Assembly: GCA_002310995.1 (NCBI GenBank)
Contig: DBYV01000065.1
Span: 1 to 47,253 of the forward strand
Length of the DNA: 47,253 nucleotides
DNA from: a bacterium UBP6_UBA1177
Lineage (GTDB): Bacteria > UBP6 > UBA1177
Reading direction: 5' to 3'
In this document: piece by piece, positions 1 to 7,486 of the stretch
Layout: each line of letters starts with the position of its first letter
Numbering within the stretch: the first letter of the stretch is position 1
The notes under the pieces: generated by a model
What the model was told of the DNA's origin: nothing
The model's database searches: none
The model's input: the letters and a program-made list of their open reading frames with translations, nothing else
Program-made: the position numbers and the translations under genes

Positions 1-8
1 TGTTCCCA

Positions 9-2540
9 TTATTTACCTGCCGTAACGGAAAGTTTTGTCGCTTCGCTGTATTGCTTGAAGAAAAGCATGTAGATCATTCCTGCAAGGCAAGCGAAAGCGG
101 CTATCATGAATATTACATTGAAGAGAGAGAAGTTGCCTGTGAACAGGTTGCCGAACTGGTTGATCATAAGTGCTACGGCATAAGCGAAACCGCACTGGTA
201 GCCGATCGCAAACCATGTCCATTTCGTGTTGTTCATTTCACGCTTGATAGCACCGATCGCAGCGAAACACGGAGCGCAGAGAAGGTTGAAGACGAGGAAC
301 GAATATCCGGTGATTCCCGTGAATGCCTGAGCCATAGCTTCCCAAGCCGTCATGTCGCCTGCGCCGTAGAGAATGCCCATTGTGCCGACGATGTTTTCTT
401 TTGCGACAAGTCCGGTGACCGATGCAACAGCCGCCTGCCAGCTTCCCCAGCCGAGCGGTGCGAAGATCCATGCGATGCCTTTGCCGATATATGCTAGGAT
501 CGAAGAATCGAGCTGGTCTTCGGCGAGCATTCCGAAACCTTCGTCAGTCCAGCCGAAGAATGAGGTGAACCATACGAGGATCGTTGAAACAAGGATGATC
601 GTTCCCGCTTTTTTGATGAACGACCAGCCGCGCTCCCACATTGAGCGGAGAACGTTTCCGAATGTCGGCATGTGGTATGAAGGAAGCTCCATTACGAAAG
701 GAGCGGGGTTTCCTGCGAACATTTTTGTCTTTTTGAGCATGATGCCGGATATGATGATCGCCGCCATTCCGACAAAGTAAGCCGAAGTCGCGACCCATGC
801 AGAGCCTCCGAAAATCGCTCCTGCAACCATCGCGATGAAGGGAACTTTCGCGCCGCACGGAATGAAAGTCGTCGTCATGATCGTCATACGGCGGTCGCGC
901 TCGTTTTCTATAGTTCTGCTTGCCATGACGCCGGGGATGCCGCAGCCGGTTCCTACGAGCATCGGAATGAACGATTTGCCCGAAAGTCCGAATTTTCTGA
1001 AGATCCTGTCAAGGACGAATGCGATTCGCGCCATATATCCGCACGCTTCGACAAATGCGAGCAGGAAGAAGAGGACGAGCATCTGCGGAACAAATCCGAG
1101 AACTGCGCCGACTCCGGCAACGATACCGTCAAGAATAAGTCCTTTGAGCCACTCTGCGCAGCCGATCGCATCGAGTATTTTTTCAACGAGAACGGGAACA
1201 CCGGGGATCCATGCGCCGTAATCAGCCGGATCGGGTTCGTCGAATCCTTTTTCCTCGAAGTAGGAGAGGGCCTCTTTGAAAGACATTCCATTTGCTTCGT
1301 TTTCCGCGTCGTCTTCCGCCACTTTGACTTCGCCGTCGTAGAAAACGTTGATATTTGAATGTTCGAGAGTTTCCTCGTCTTCGACATCGTAAGCTACATA
1401 CTGTTTTTCGGGCTGGAGTTCTTTTGCGGCTTTCATCGTTTCTTCCGCATTGATTTCTTCTTCGCCTTCTTCATTTTTTGCTGTTACGATGACTTCGTAA
1501 GCGTCGAAAGCGTTGTGTGCTGCGCCGTATTTTTCAGCTTCTTCCTCGTAGTCGCCAGTTCCGATCCCGAACATGTGCCAGCCGTCGCCGAAAAGGCAGT
1601 CGTTAGCCCAGTCAGTCGCGTCCGCGCCGACCGTTACCATTGAAATGTAATAGATCAGGAACATGACGATCGCGAAGATCGGAAGGCCGAGCCAGCGGTT
1701 CGTCACGATTTTATCGATTTTATCCGAATTCGAAAGCTCTCCTGCGTTCGCCTTTTTGTAGCCCGATTTCAGAATTTCGGCGATGTAGATGTAGCGTTCG
1801 TTCGTGATGATGCTTTCCGCGTCGTCGTCAAGCTCTTTTTCTGCCGCCTTGATGTCCGCTTCTATGTGGTCGAGAAGACTTTTTTCGATTTTGAGCATTT
1901 CAAGGACTTTGTCGTCACGCTCGAAAACTTTGATCGCATACCATCTCTGCTGTTCTTCCGGCATGCCGTGAACGACTGCTTCTTCGATGTGGGCGATTGC
2001 GTGTTCGACCGGACCTGAGAAAGAATGCTGCGGCAGGGTCTTTGTTTCTTTTGCCGCTTTGATAGCCGCTTCGGCCGCTTCCGTAATTCCGTCGCCTTTG
2101 AGAGCGGAAATCTCTACGATCCTGCATTTGAGCTGTCTTGAAAGTTCGGCAACATCTATTTTATCGCCAGATTTTTTGACGAGATCCATCATGTTGAGGG
2201 CGATAACGACCGGAATTCCGAGTTCGACAAGCTGGGTCGTAAGGTAAAGGTTTCTTTCAAGGTTTGTCGCGTCGACGATGTTCAAAATTGCGTCGGGACG
2301 CTCGCCGATAAGATAGTTTCTCGCAACGACTTCTTCCAAAGTATAAGGTGAAAGCGAGTAGATGCCGGGAAGGTCCGTAACGATAACGCCTTCATGTTTT
2401 TTGAGTTTTCCCTCTTTTTTCTCGACTGTTACTCCAGGCCAGTTTCCGACAAACTGGTTTGAGCCCGTGAGAGCGTTGAAAAGGGTGGTTTTTCCCGAAT
2501 TGGGGTTTCCCGCAAGTGCGATCCTGATTTGTTCAGCCAT
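9..2540 (-). CDS. feoB: Ferrous iron transport protein B
   Basis: Inner-membrane Fe(II) transporter with an N-terminal G domain. G1 is GNPNSGKTT (residues 11-19), G3 is DLPG (56-59), G4 is NMMD (about 116-119) and G5 is SALKGDG. A helical GDI-like segment follows, then the polytopic channel with the family's GCGIPG and CGAKVPF motifs. At 843 residues it is longer than usual: an acidic, Glu/Asp-rich loop of about 140 residues (roughly 303-445) sits between the first two membrane segments. GTAGGAGGAAAAAATG at the start supports ATG at 2540. It follows two feoA genes with a 9-nt gap, so the three form one operon read from the promoter near 3090. Confidence 0.97.
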   Translation of the reverse strand: MAEQIRIALAGNPNSGKTTLFNALTGSNQFVGNWPGVTVEKKEGKLKKHEGVIVTDLPGIYSLSPYTLEEVVARNYLIGERPDAILNIVDATNLERNLYLTTQLVELGIPVVIALNMMDLVKKSGDKIDVAELSRQLKCRIVEISALKGDGITEAAEAAIKAAKETKTLPQHSFSGPVEHAIAHIEEAVVHGMPEEQQRWYAIKVFERDDKVLEMLKIEKSLLDHIEADIKAAEKELDDDAESIITNERYIYIAEILKSGYKKANAGELSNSDKIDKIVTNRWLGLPIFAIVMFLIYYISMVTVGADATDWANDCLFGDGWHMFGIGTGDYEEEAEKYGAAHNAFDAYEVIVTAKNEEGEEEINAEETMKAAKELQPEKQYVAYDVEDEETLEHSNINVFYDGEVKVAEDDAENEANGMSFKEALSYFEEKGFDEPDPADYGAWIPGVPVLVEKILDAIGCAEWLKGLILDGIVAGVGAVLGFVPQMLVLFFLLAFVEACGYMARIAFVLDRIFRKFGLSGKSFIPMLVGTGCGIPGVMASRTIENERDRRMTIMTTTFIPCGAKVPFIAMVAGAIFGGSAWVATSAYFVGMAAIIISGIMLKKTKMFAGNPAPFVMELPSYHMPTFGNVLRSMWERGWSFIKKAGTIILVSTILVWFTSFFGWTDEGFGMLAEDQLDSSILAYIGKGIAWIFAPLGWGSWQAAVASVTGLVAKENIVGTMGILYGAGDMTAWEAMAQAFTGITGYSFLVFNLLCAPCFAAIGAIKREMNNTKWTWFAIGYQCGFAYAVALMINQFGNLFTGNFSLFNVIFMIAAFACLAGMIYMLFFKQYSEATKLSVTAGK

Positions 2541-2549
2541 TTTTTCCTC

Positions 2550-2771
2550 CTACTCAACTTCAATCATTTCTGCATCTTCTTTTCTCAAAGAAAGCTCGTA
2601 GTTTCTGACAGTGACCTCGATCGGGTCGCCGAGAGGAGCGACTTTCCGCACGAAAATTTCAACGCCTTTGGTTACACCCATGTCCATGATGCGCTTTTTT
2701 ACCGCGCCTTCGCCGTGAAGTTTTACAACTTTCACCGTTTCGCCGATTTTTGTTTCGCGTAAAGTTTTCAT
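2550..2771 (-). CDS. feoA: FeoA family protein (second in operon)
   Basis: A 73-residue cytosolic SH3-like FeoA protein, known in the family as an accessory of FeoB. Typical features are visible: GETVKVVKL near the N-terminus, a helix with KKRIMDMGVTKG, and a C-terminal strand ending LSLRKEDAEMIEV. A GGAGG lies 7 nt before the ATG at 2771. It sits between the other feoA and feoB with short gaps, so co-transcription is likely. Tandem unfused FeoA copies with FeoB are a known arrangement in anaerobes. Confidence 0.93.
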   Translation of the reverse strand: MKTLRETKIGETVKVVKLHGEGAVKKRIMDMGVTKGVEIFVRKVAPLGDPIEVTVRNYELSLRKEDAEMIEVE

Positions 2772-2793
2772 TTTATACCTCCAAAATTAGACT

Positions 2794-3006
2794 TTAAACC
2801 ATGATTTTGCGGGCCATTTCCTCGTTTATCGCGACCCTGGACTCTTTGACTTTGACGATCACGTTTCCGGCAAGCGAATTTACGACCGTGACAGTCGCGC
2901 CGACAGTGAAACCTAAATTTTCAAGATGGTGCTTTACTTCGTCGCTGCCGCCGATTTTCTTAATAACCTGTTCGTTTCCTGCATCCGCTAAAACTAATGG
3001 TATCAA
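2794..3006 (-). CDS. feoA: FeoA family protein (first in operon)
   Basis: A 70-residue FeoA of the type beginning MIPLVLADAG, with KKIGGSDEVKHHLENLGF and the C-terminal SRVAINEEMARKI. I choose the TTG at 3006 as start because GGAG lies 6 nt upstream and the product then begins as FeoA proteins of this subgroup do. An in-frame GTG at 3018 overlaps that ribosome binding site and has none of its own. It is the first gene of the feo operon, with a leader of roughly 50 nt behind the operator-bearing promoter. Confidence 0.9.
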   Translation of the reverse strand: MIPLVLADAGNEQVIKKIGGSDEVKHHLENLGFTVGATVTVVNSLAGNVIVKVKESRVAINEEMARKIMV

Positions 3007-3052
3007 TGCTTTCTCCACTAAAAAATTTCAAGATTAAATGAGCGCAATAAAG

Positions 3053-3093
3053 TTAGCTGTAACTAACTATAATTAGCGAGAGCTAACTGTCAA
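3053..3093 (-). promoter_or_regulatory. feo promoter with two palindromic operators
   Basis: On the minus strand TTGACA (3093-3088) and TATAGT (3071-3066) are separated by 16 nt. A perfect palindrome TTAGCTCTCGCTAA (3086-3073) fills the spacer. A near copy, TTAGTTACAGCTAA (3066-3053), starts exactly 20 nt downstream and covers the expected transcription start. TTAG...CTAA palindromes resemble DtxR/IdeR/MntR-type metal-regulator boxes more than a GATAAT-based Fur box. The regulator's identity is an inference. Confidence 0.75.
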
Positions 3094-3151
3094 GGAAAAA
3101 ATTTAAGAAAAATGAAAAATCGGAAAATTTTTTAAAGGAAAAAAGTTTTTG

Positions 3152-5557
3152 CTATTTGTCTGCCGCTTTTTCGATAAGGATTCCTGCCGCAAAAGCCGCG
3201 AAATAGCAGAGAAGGCCTGTAAAGAAAGTTGCAGAAATGCCGTAGAAAATCGATATTGCCGTGGCGACGACCGAGCTGACAACGCTTGCCGCGCCGTTTA
3301 CCCCCCAGAACCACGGAGCCGACTCGCTGACTTTTTTGTTGAGAAGCGAAAGTCCGGTCGGGAAGGGCATGCCCATGAAAAATCCTGCAAGCGCCATTGT
3401 CGCAAAACTATAGATTATACGCGGAAGTATCGGCCACGAATTGAAGTAGTGGAGAATGAACATATTTGCCGAGCCGACTGTCGCGACAACTAAAATAAGC
3501 AGTATGAAAACTCCTTTGACTCCGACTTTTTCACGCAGTTTTTTACTTGTAAAGCTGCCGAGGCCGCTGAAAAGAAGCATTGTGAAAAGAACAACTAAAA
3601 TGCTGTATGTCGGATGTCCCAGAAATACGGCAAATTTCTGTATAAGTGAGATTTCAATAAGCATAAAACCGATTCCAAGAGCCGAGAAATATATAGTGTA
3701 ACGGTTGAAAACAGCATTTGAGATTCCGTTTTTCATCTTTGAAATAAGTGGAATTATGATGAGGAAGAGCGAAAGAATAATAACTATCGCGATAAGCCAG
3801 AGCAGATTGTAAATTGCCATGAGGTTGGTCGAAAGCACTCCTTCCGATTCGACATTCATTCCTTTGATGACGGCCGAAGGTTTGAGCATGTTGAAGAAGA
3901 AGGGGTTGTCGTCTGTCGGTGGGGTAAGGTCAAGAGAGTAATTTGCCATGAATATTTCGCGTTTTCCTGGAGTTATGATGTCCTTGAAAACAGATTGATT
4001 TTCTTCACCGCCCGCTATAAGAATTTCGAATCCGTAACGGTCAGCAAGAATTTTAGCCAGATCTATCGCGTCTTTTTTTAATGGCTTTTTTGAAACTATA
4101 ATAGTTCCGGAACCGAAGTGGCTTTCTATCGGCAGGTCGTCTGACATATAATCGACAGCAACAAGAATAATGTGTTTCGCGGGTTCTTCCACTCCTGATT
4201 CAAGCAATGTCTGGTATGCAAGGTTTACGAGGCGGAGAAGCTCTCCCGGGCGTTTCGGGTAATACCAGCGGCTCATTGTTATCGCGCCGTTGTCTGAAAG
4301 GCGCGAAAAGAAAGTTTTCCATGCTTCGAGTGTGTAGAGCGAATTTTCTGTAAGAACGAACGCACCGGAAGCAGTTGCTGCCCAAGAATCAATGAGACTC
4401 GCCTGAATAAGATCAAACTGCATATCATTTTTTTCGAAGAAATTCCTTGCTTCGTCTTCGATAAGATGAACATTCGGGAGAGCCGATATGTTGTAAGTAT
4501 AATTTGAATATACTTTTGTCAGAGCCTCAAGAATGCGCCCGTTTATTTCTATTCCCCATACTTCTTTCTGGTTGAAGTGCAGAGCCGAAAGAATATCTCT
4601 GCCTCCGCCGACACCGATGACACCGACTTTTGAATGCGGGAAGAGATAATGAGCGAAGTTCGTGATGTCAAAACTCAGATGGATGAGTTCCGAGATCTGC
4701 ATAGTGTTTCTTGTGATTACTGTTGCTGCCGCCGAATCTATTTTCAGATTTTTCTGTTCGACTTTGTAATCGGGGAACTGTGATATCATTTTGCTGGAAA
4801 TACCCCAACCGAAGCCTGAGTTGTCCTGCAAAGGAGCTACAGTTATGCGGGAGAACGGAGTCCAGCTTTCCCATTCCAGATTGTGTTCGACGGTAGCTTC
4901 GAGAACGCCTTCATCGACTTTGGTCCATTCGATTCTGAAGATTTTGCCGGCATGATTGAAGAGTGAGAAAAAGATTATGAGAATAGCAATAACCATGTCC
5001 GATTTTTTCTTTGAAACCGCGTATGCCGAGAAAAATCCTAAACTTGAAATGAAAATTATCGCACTGACGGCATCTGTTACCGAAAGAAGCGAGAAAAAGG
5101 CCAGCGAGCCTATTGCAGCTCCTGCAAGATCCGCTGCGTAGAGTTTATTTGCCTGTTTTATGTACTTCGTGGCAAGAATAAGCGAAACAGCAACGCCTTC
5201 AAAATAGAAAGGAACCGCAGCAACAGCGTAGATGAGCGCGGTTGTGAAGTATCCTATACCGGTTGAACGCGGCACAAACGGAATTGAAAGGAGTGTCAGA
5301 AGTGAAGCAATCAGCGAAAATGCGAAAAAACGGCTGTATTTTGAAATAAGAGATTCAAGTTCGTTGTCTGTTTTTGAAGCAAAGTCGGAAAGATAGACTT
5401 TGACCGCGCCGGTACTCATTCCGAGCATTGCGACCGATATCGCCATAAAAGCGTAATGATACCACATTGTGATACTGAAAATACGTGTCAGACTGTTTTC
5501 AAGGGCAAGACCTGCAAGCGATAAAAGGAAAATGGCAAAATAAATAGATTTTTTCAT
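3152..5557 (-). CDS. Polytopic membrane protein with spermidine-synthase-like domain
   Basis: A protein of 801 residues with about six hydrophobic segments at the N-terminus (to about residue 210), a soluble middle and another set of segments after about residue 590. The middle has a Rossmann SAM-binding signature VGVIGVGGGRDI near residue 315, followed by an acidic WGIEIN and a later DEARNF, as in the spermidine synthase/methyltransferase fold. Fusions of this fold to MFS-like membrane halves are known in Deltaproteobacteria but their substrates are not. ATG at 5557 is preceded by GAGG; an adjacent TTG at 5560 is less well placed. It is probably a single-gene unit with its own promoter at 5589-5616. 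Confidence 0.85.
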   Translation of the reverse strand: MKKSIYFAIFLLSLAGLALENSLTRIFSITMWYHYAFMAISVAMLGMSTGAVKVYLSDFASKTDNELESLISKYSRFFAFSLIASLLTLLSIPFVPRSTGIGYFTTALIYAVAAVPFYFEGVAVSLILATKYIKQANKLYAADLAGAAIGSLAFFSLLSVTDAVSAIIFISSLGFFSAYAVSKKKSDMVIAILIIFFSLFNHAGKIFRIEWTKVDEGVLEATVEHNLEWESWTPFSRITVAPLQDNSGFGWGISSKMISQFPDYKVEQKNLKIDSAAATVITRNTMQISELIHLSFDITNFAHYLFPHSKVGVIGVGGGRDILSALHFNQKEVWGIEINGRILEALTKVYSNYTYNISALPNVHLIEDEARNFFEKNDMQFDLIQASLIDSWAATASGAFVLTENSLYTLEAWKTFFSRLSDNGAITMSRWYYPKRPGELLRLVNLAYQTLLESGVEEPAKHIILVAVDYMSDDLPIESHFGSGTIIVSKKPLKKDAIDLAKILADRYGFEILIAGGEENQSVFKDIITPGKREIFMANYSLDLTPPTDDNPFFFNMLKPSAVIKGMNVESEGVLSTNLMAIYNLLWLIAIVIILSLFLIIIPLISKMKNGISNAVFNRYTIYFSALGIGFMLIEISLIQKFAVFLGHPTYSILVVLFTMLLFSGLGSFTSKKLREKVGVKGVFILLILVVATVGSANMFILHYFNSWPILPRIIYSFATMALAGFFMGMPFPTGLSLLNKKVSESAPWFWGVNGAASVVSSVVATAISIFYGISATFFTGLLCYFAAFAAGILIEKAADK

Positions 5558-5588
5558 CAAATGACCTCAAAAAAATCAAAAGCGGAAG

Positions 5589-5616
5589 ATGATACAAAAA
5601 AGAGAATTTTAGTCAA
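5589..5616 (-). promoter_or_regulatory. Promoter of the spermidine-synthase-like gene
   Basis: The minus strand reads TTGACT (5616-5611), 16 nt, TATCAT (5594-5589), about 32 nt before the start codon. The 16-nt spacer matches other promoters seen in this window. Confidence 0.55.
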
Positions 5617-5647
5617 TTATGCAGGAGATGTTTTGATTGGCGGAAAA

Positions 5648-6170
5648 TTATTTTGCTTTTGCCTTGATCCAGTCGCCTTTGATTTGGAAACATTTGCCGC
5701 CGGGGACAGGTGCACCTGTTGTTTTGTCGATTTCCACAAGTATAGGATTGTTGACCAGTACGCCGTCATTAAAAGAACCGTTGTTGTTCATATTCGGAAT
5801 GTTAATAACTCCGCTTTGCGGGAAATAAAGTTTGTCGATAATTTCCCCGCTGTATTCTTTTATGAATGCACAGATACCGTCTTCATTTGTCGGTTTGTCG
5901 AGTGTGCAGGTATCGAAAGTCTGTCTTGAAAAATCACGGTGCAGGGTCGTTGTCAGGGATCGGATTTGCCTGAGTGTCCGAAGAGTCATCCGGAGCTTCC
6001 GGGGGTGAGTCAGCCGCAGTGTCAGTAGTGTCGTTATTTCCGTTGTCGGCAGCCGTATCGGAAGGAGTGCTGGTATCAGCAGCTTCGTTCTCGTCATCTT
6101 CATCTTCAGCGCATGAAACGAAAACGAACATTGCTAGAATCAAAGAGAGAAGTGTAAAAAATTTTTTCAT
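5648..6170 (-). pseudogene. Frameshifted lipoprotein of the SG-domain family
   Basis: The gene starts with a good binding site (AAGGGA) and a lipoprotein signal ending FVSCAED, followed by an Asp/Thr-rich linker. That frame ends at a TGA at 5934-5936. The adjacent frame then continues with the family's C-terminal half: DKLYFPQSG, an ILVEID strand and GGKCFQI. Joining them needs a +1 shift somewhere before 5934. The first half of the domain, present in the paralogs at 6337-11770, is missing. The promoter is intact. It could be a decayed paralog, or a live gene with a sequencing error. No slippery sequence is evident. Confidence 0.75.
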
Positions 6171-6216
6171 AACTAGTTCCCTTAAGTGTCAGTGAACGTA
6201 ATAAACAAAACAAAAT

Positions 6217-6244
6217 ATGTTAGGAAAAAAAGAAATTAAAACAA
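6217..6244 (-). promoter_or_regulatory. Promoter of the frameshifted lipoprotein gene
   Basis: TTGTTT (6244-6239), 16 nt, TAACAT (6222-6217) on the minus strand. The surrounding bases resemble the promoters at 7408-7435 and 8977-9004, so upstream regions were duplicated with the genes. Confidence 0.5.
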
Positions 6245-6336
6245 ATTTTCCAACAGTAATTTGATGAATATGAAGTCTTTGTGATATTCTTTTAAGCTAG
6301 GAAAGATCAGTCTTTATGGTGAATTTTTTTGTCAGA

Positions 6337-7365
6337 TTAATAATAATACCCATGATATTCAACCGTCGGATCATCCTTGATTTTAAGGCATGCACCTTTT
6401 TCAGAGTTTCCGGTTTCCTCAAGCACTACGCCGTTAAGTCTCGCGGAAAGCAAATCTATTTTTGAGGTGGTGAAATTAAATTCCGCGCTTATGACCTTAA
6501 CTGTTCCAGCTTTCTGGAAGTAGGTTTTGCCGTGAGTGCAGTCACCGCTGTAGGAATCGCAGTATTCGTCTTCATGAACATATAAGAAAAGTCCTCTGCC
6601 GCTTCCCTGGTTTATCTCTGCAAGATTGAAAGTGTCCGTATAATCATACTCGGAAAGGCCGTAAAATTTCAGATAGAAAGTGTCTGACGTTGCTGAGCCG
6701 GTATTCGGAGTATAGGTTGCTTTGAATATGTCGTATTTCTCCGAGCCGTGCGAGTGCTTATCGTAGATGAGTTCGGTATTGCTGAGAGTAATTTCTATGC
6801 ATTCACTCGAAGTGTCAGCTGTGTCCGAGGTATCAGCTGTGTCCGAGGTGTCAGCCGTGTCAGAAGTGTCAGCCGTGTCCGAAGTATCAGCTGTATCCGA
6901 AGTGTCAGCCGTGTCAGAGGTATCAGCTGTGTCCGAGGTGTCAGCTGTGTCCGATGTATCAGCTGTGTCTGAAGTGTCAGCTGTATCAGAAGTGTCAGCA
7001 GTATCAGAAGTATCAGAAGTATCAGAAGTATCAGCTGTGTCTGAAGTATCAGCTGTGTCTGTGGTATCAGCCGTGTCGGAAGTGTCAGCTGTGTCTGAGG
7101 TATCAGCTGTGTCTGAGGTATCAGCCGTGTCTGAGGTGTCAGCTGTGTCTGAGGTGTCAGCTGTGTCTGAGGTGTCAGCCGTGTCTGAGGTGTCAGCTGT
7201 ATCTGAGGTGTCAGCCGTGTCCGAAGTATCAGCTGTGTCTGTGGTATCAGCCGTGTCTGAGGTGTCAGCTGTGTCAATGAGATCATCGAGAGTTTTGCCG
7301 TCACTGCATGAAGTAAAGAAAAGCGCTGTAAAAATCATAAGTGAGATTGCCAAAAAGTTTTTCAT
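6337..7365 (-). CDS. Lipoprotein with TADTSD stalk and one SG-domain
   Basis: A 342-residue predicted lipoprotein. The signal peptide ends in FFTSC (Cys20), then SDGKTLDDLID, shared with the next gene upstream. Residues 32-186 are nearly pure TADTSD repeats forming an acidic, probably extended stalk. The C-terminal 150 residues are one copy of the family domain: ECIEITL at its start, TYFQKAGTVKV in the middle, LNGVVLEE and then a GACLKI ending. GGGGGAG precedes the ATG. The function is unknown. A surface-exposed or periplasmic display role is an inference from the lipobox and stalk. Confidence 0.85.
   Translation of the reverse strand: MKNFLAISLMIFTALFFTSCSDGKTLDDLIDTADTSDTADTTDTADTSDTADTSDTADTSDTADTSDTADTSDTADTSDTADTSDTADTSDTADTSDTADTTDTADTSDTADTSDTSDTSDTADTSDTADTSDTADTSDTADTSDTADTSDTADTSDTADTSDTADTSDTADTSDTADTSDTADTSSECIEITLSNTELIYDKHSHGSEKYDIFKATYTPNTGSATSDTFYLKFYGLSEYDYTDTFNLAEINQGSGRGLFLYVHEDEYCDSYSGDCTHGKTYFQKAGTVKVISAEFNFTTSKIDLLSARLNGVVLEETGNSEKGACLKIKDDPTVEYHGYYY
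6808..7272 (-). repeat. 18-bp coding satellite (TADTSD)n, about 26 units
   Basis: Tandem 18-nt units coding Thr-Ala-Asp-Thr-Ser-Asp over 465 nt (155 codons). Units differ mainly at synonymous third positions, with a few TADTTD or TSDTSD variants. Because the unit is a multiple of three, gain or loss of units keeps the reading frame. Confidence 0.95.
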
Positions 7366-7407
7366 TAAAGAACTCCCCCAAAAACATTGATAAAGAAAAA
7401 ACGCAAT

Positions 7408-7435
7408 ATTTTAGTGAAATAAATGGTAAAATCAA
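7408..7435 (-). promoter_or_regulatory. Promoter of the 342-residue lipoprotein gene
   Basis: TTGATT (7435-7430), 16 nt, TAAAAT (7413-7408) on the minus strand. The box and its flanks (AAATTTGATTT before, ATTGCG after) are nearly identical to the promoter at 8977-9004. Confidence 0.65.
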
Positions 7436-7486
7436 ATTTATGCATTTGAGTTTTGCAGGAATATCCGGAACGTTTTTCTGATGATT

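Noticed and set aside
5561..5929. Plus-strand frame of 122 codons opposite the broken lipoprotein
   Set aside because: It overlaps recognisable family sequence on the other strand and has no binding site or signal.
5934..5936. Programmed +1 frameshift at the CCG TGA in the broken lipoprotein gene
   Set aside because: The site does not resemble the release-factor CTT TGA C signal, re-pairing after a +1 slip would be poor, and half of the domain is missing, so decay or sequence error is likelier.
6767..7390. Plus-strand frame of about 207 codons rich in Ser-Glu-Val-Ser-Ala-Val
   Set aside because: It is the antisense reading of the TADTSD satellite; it lacks a signal, a binding site and any non-repeat content of its own.
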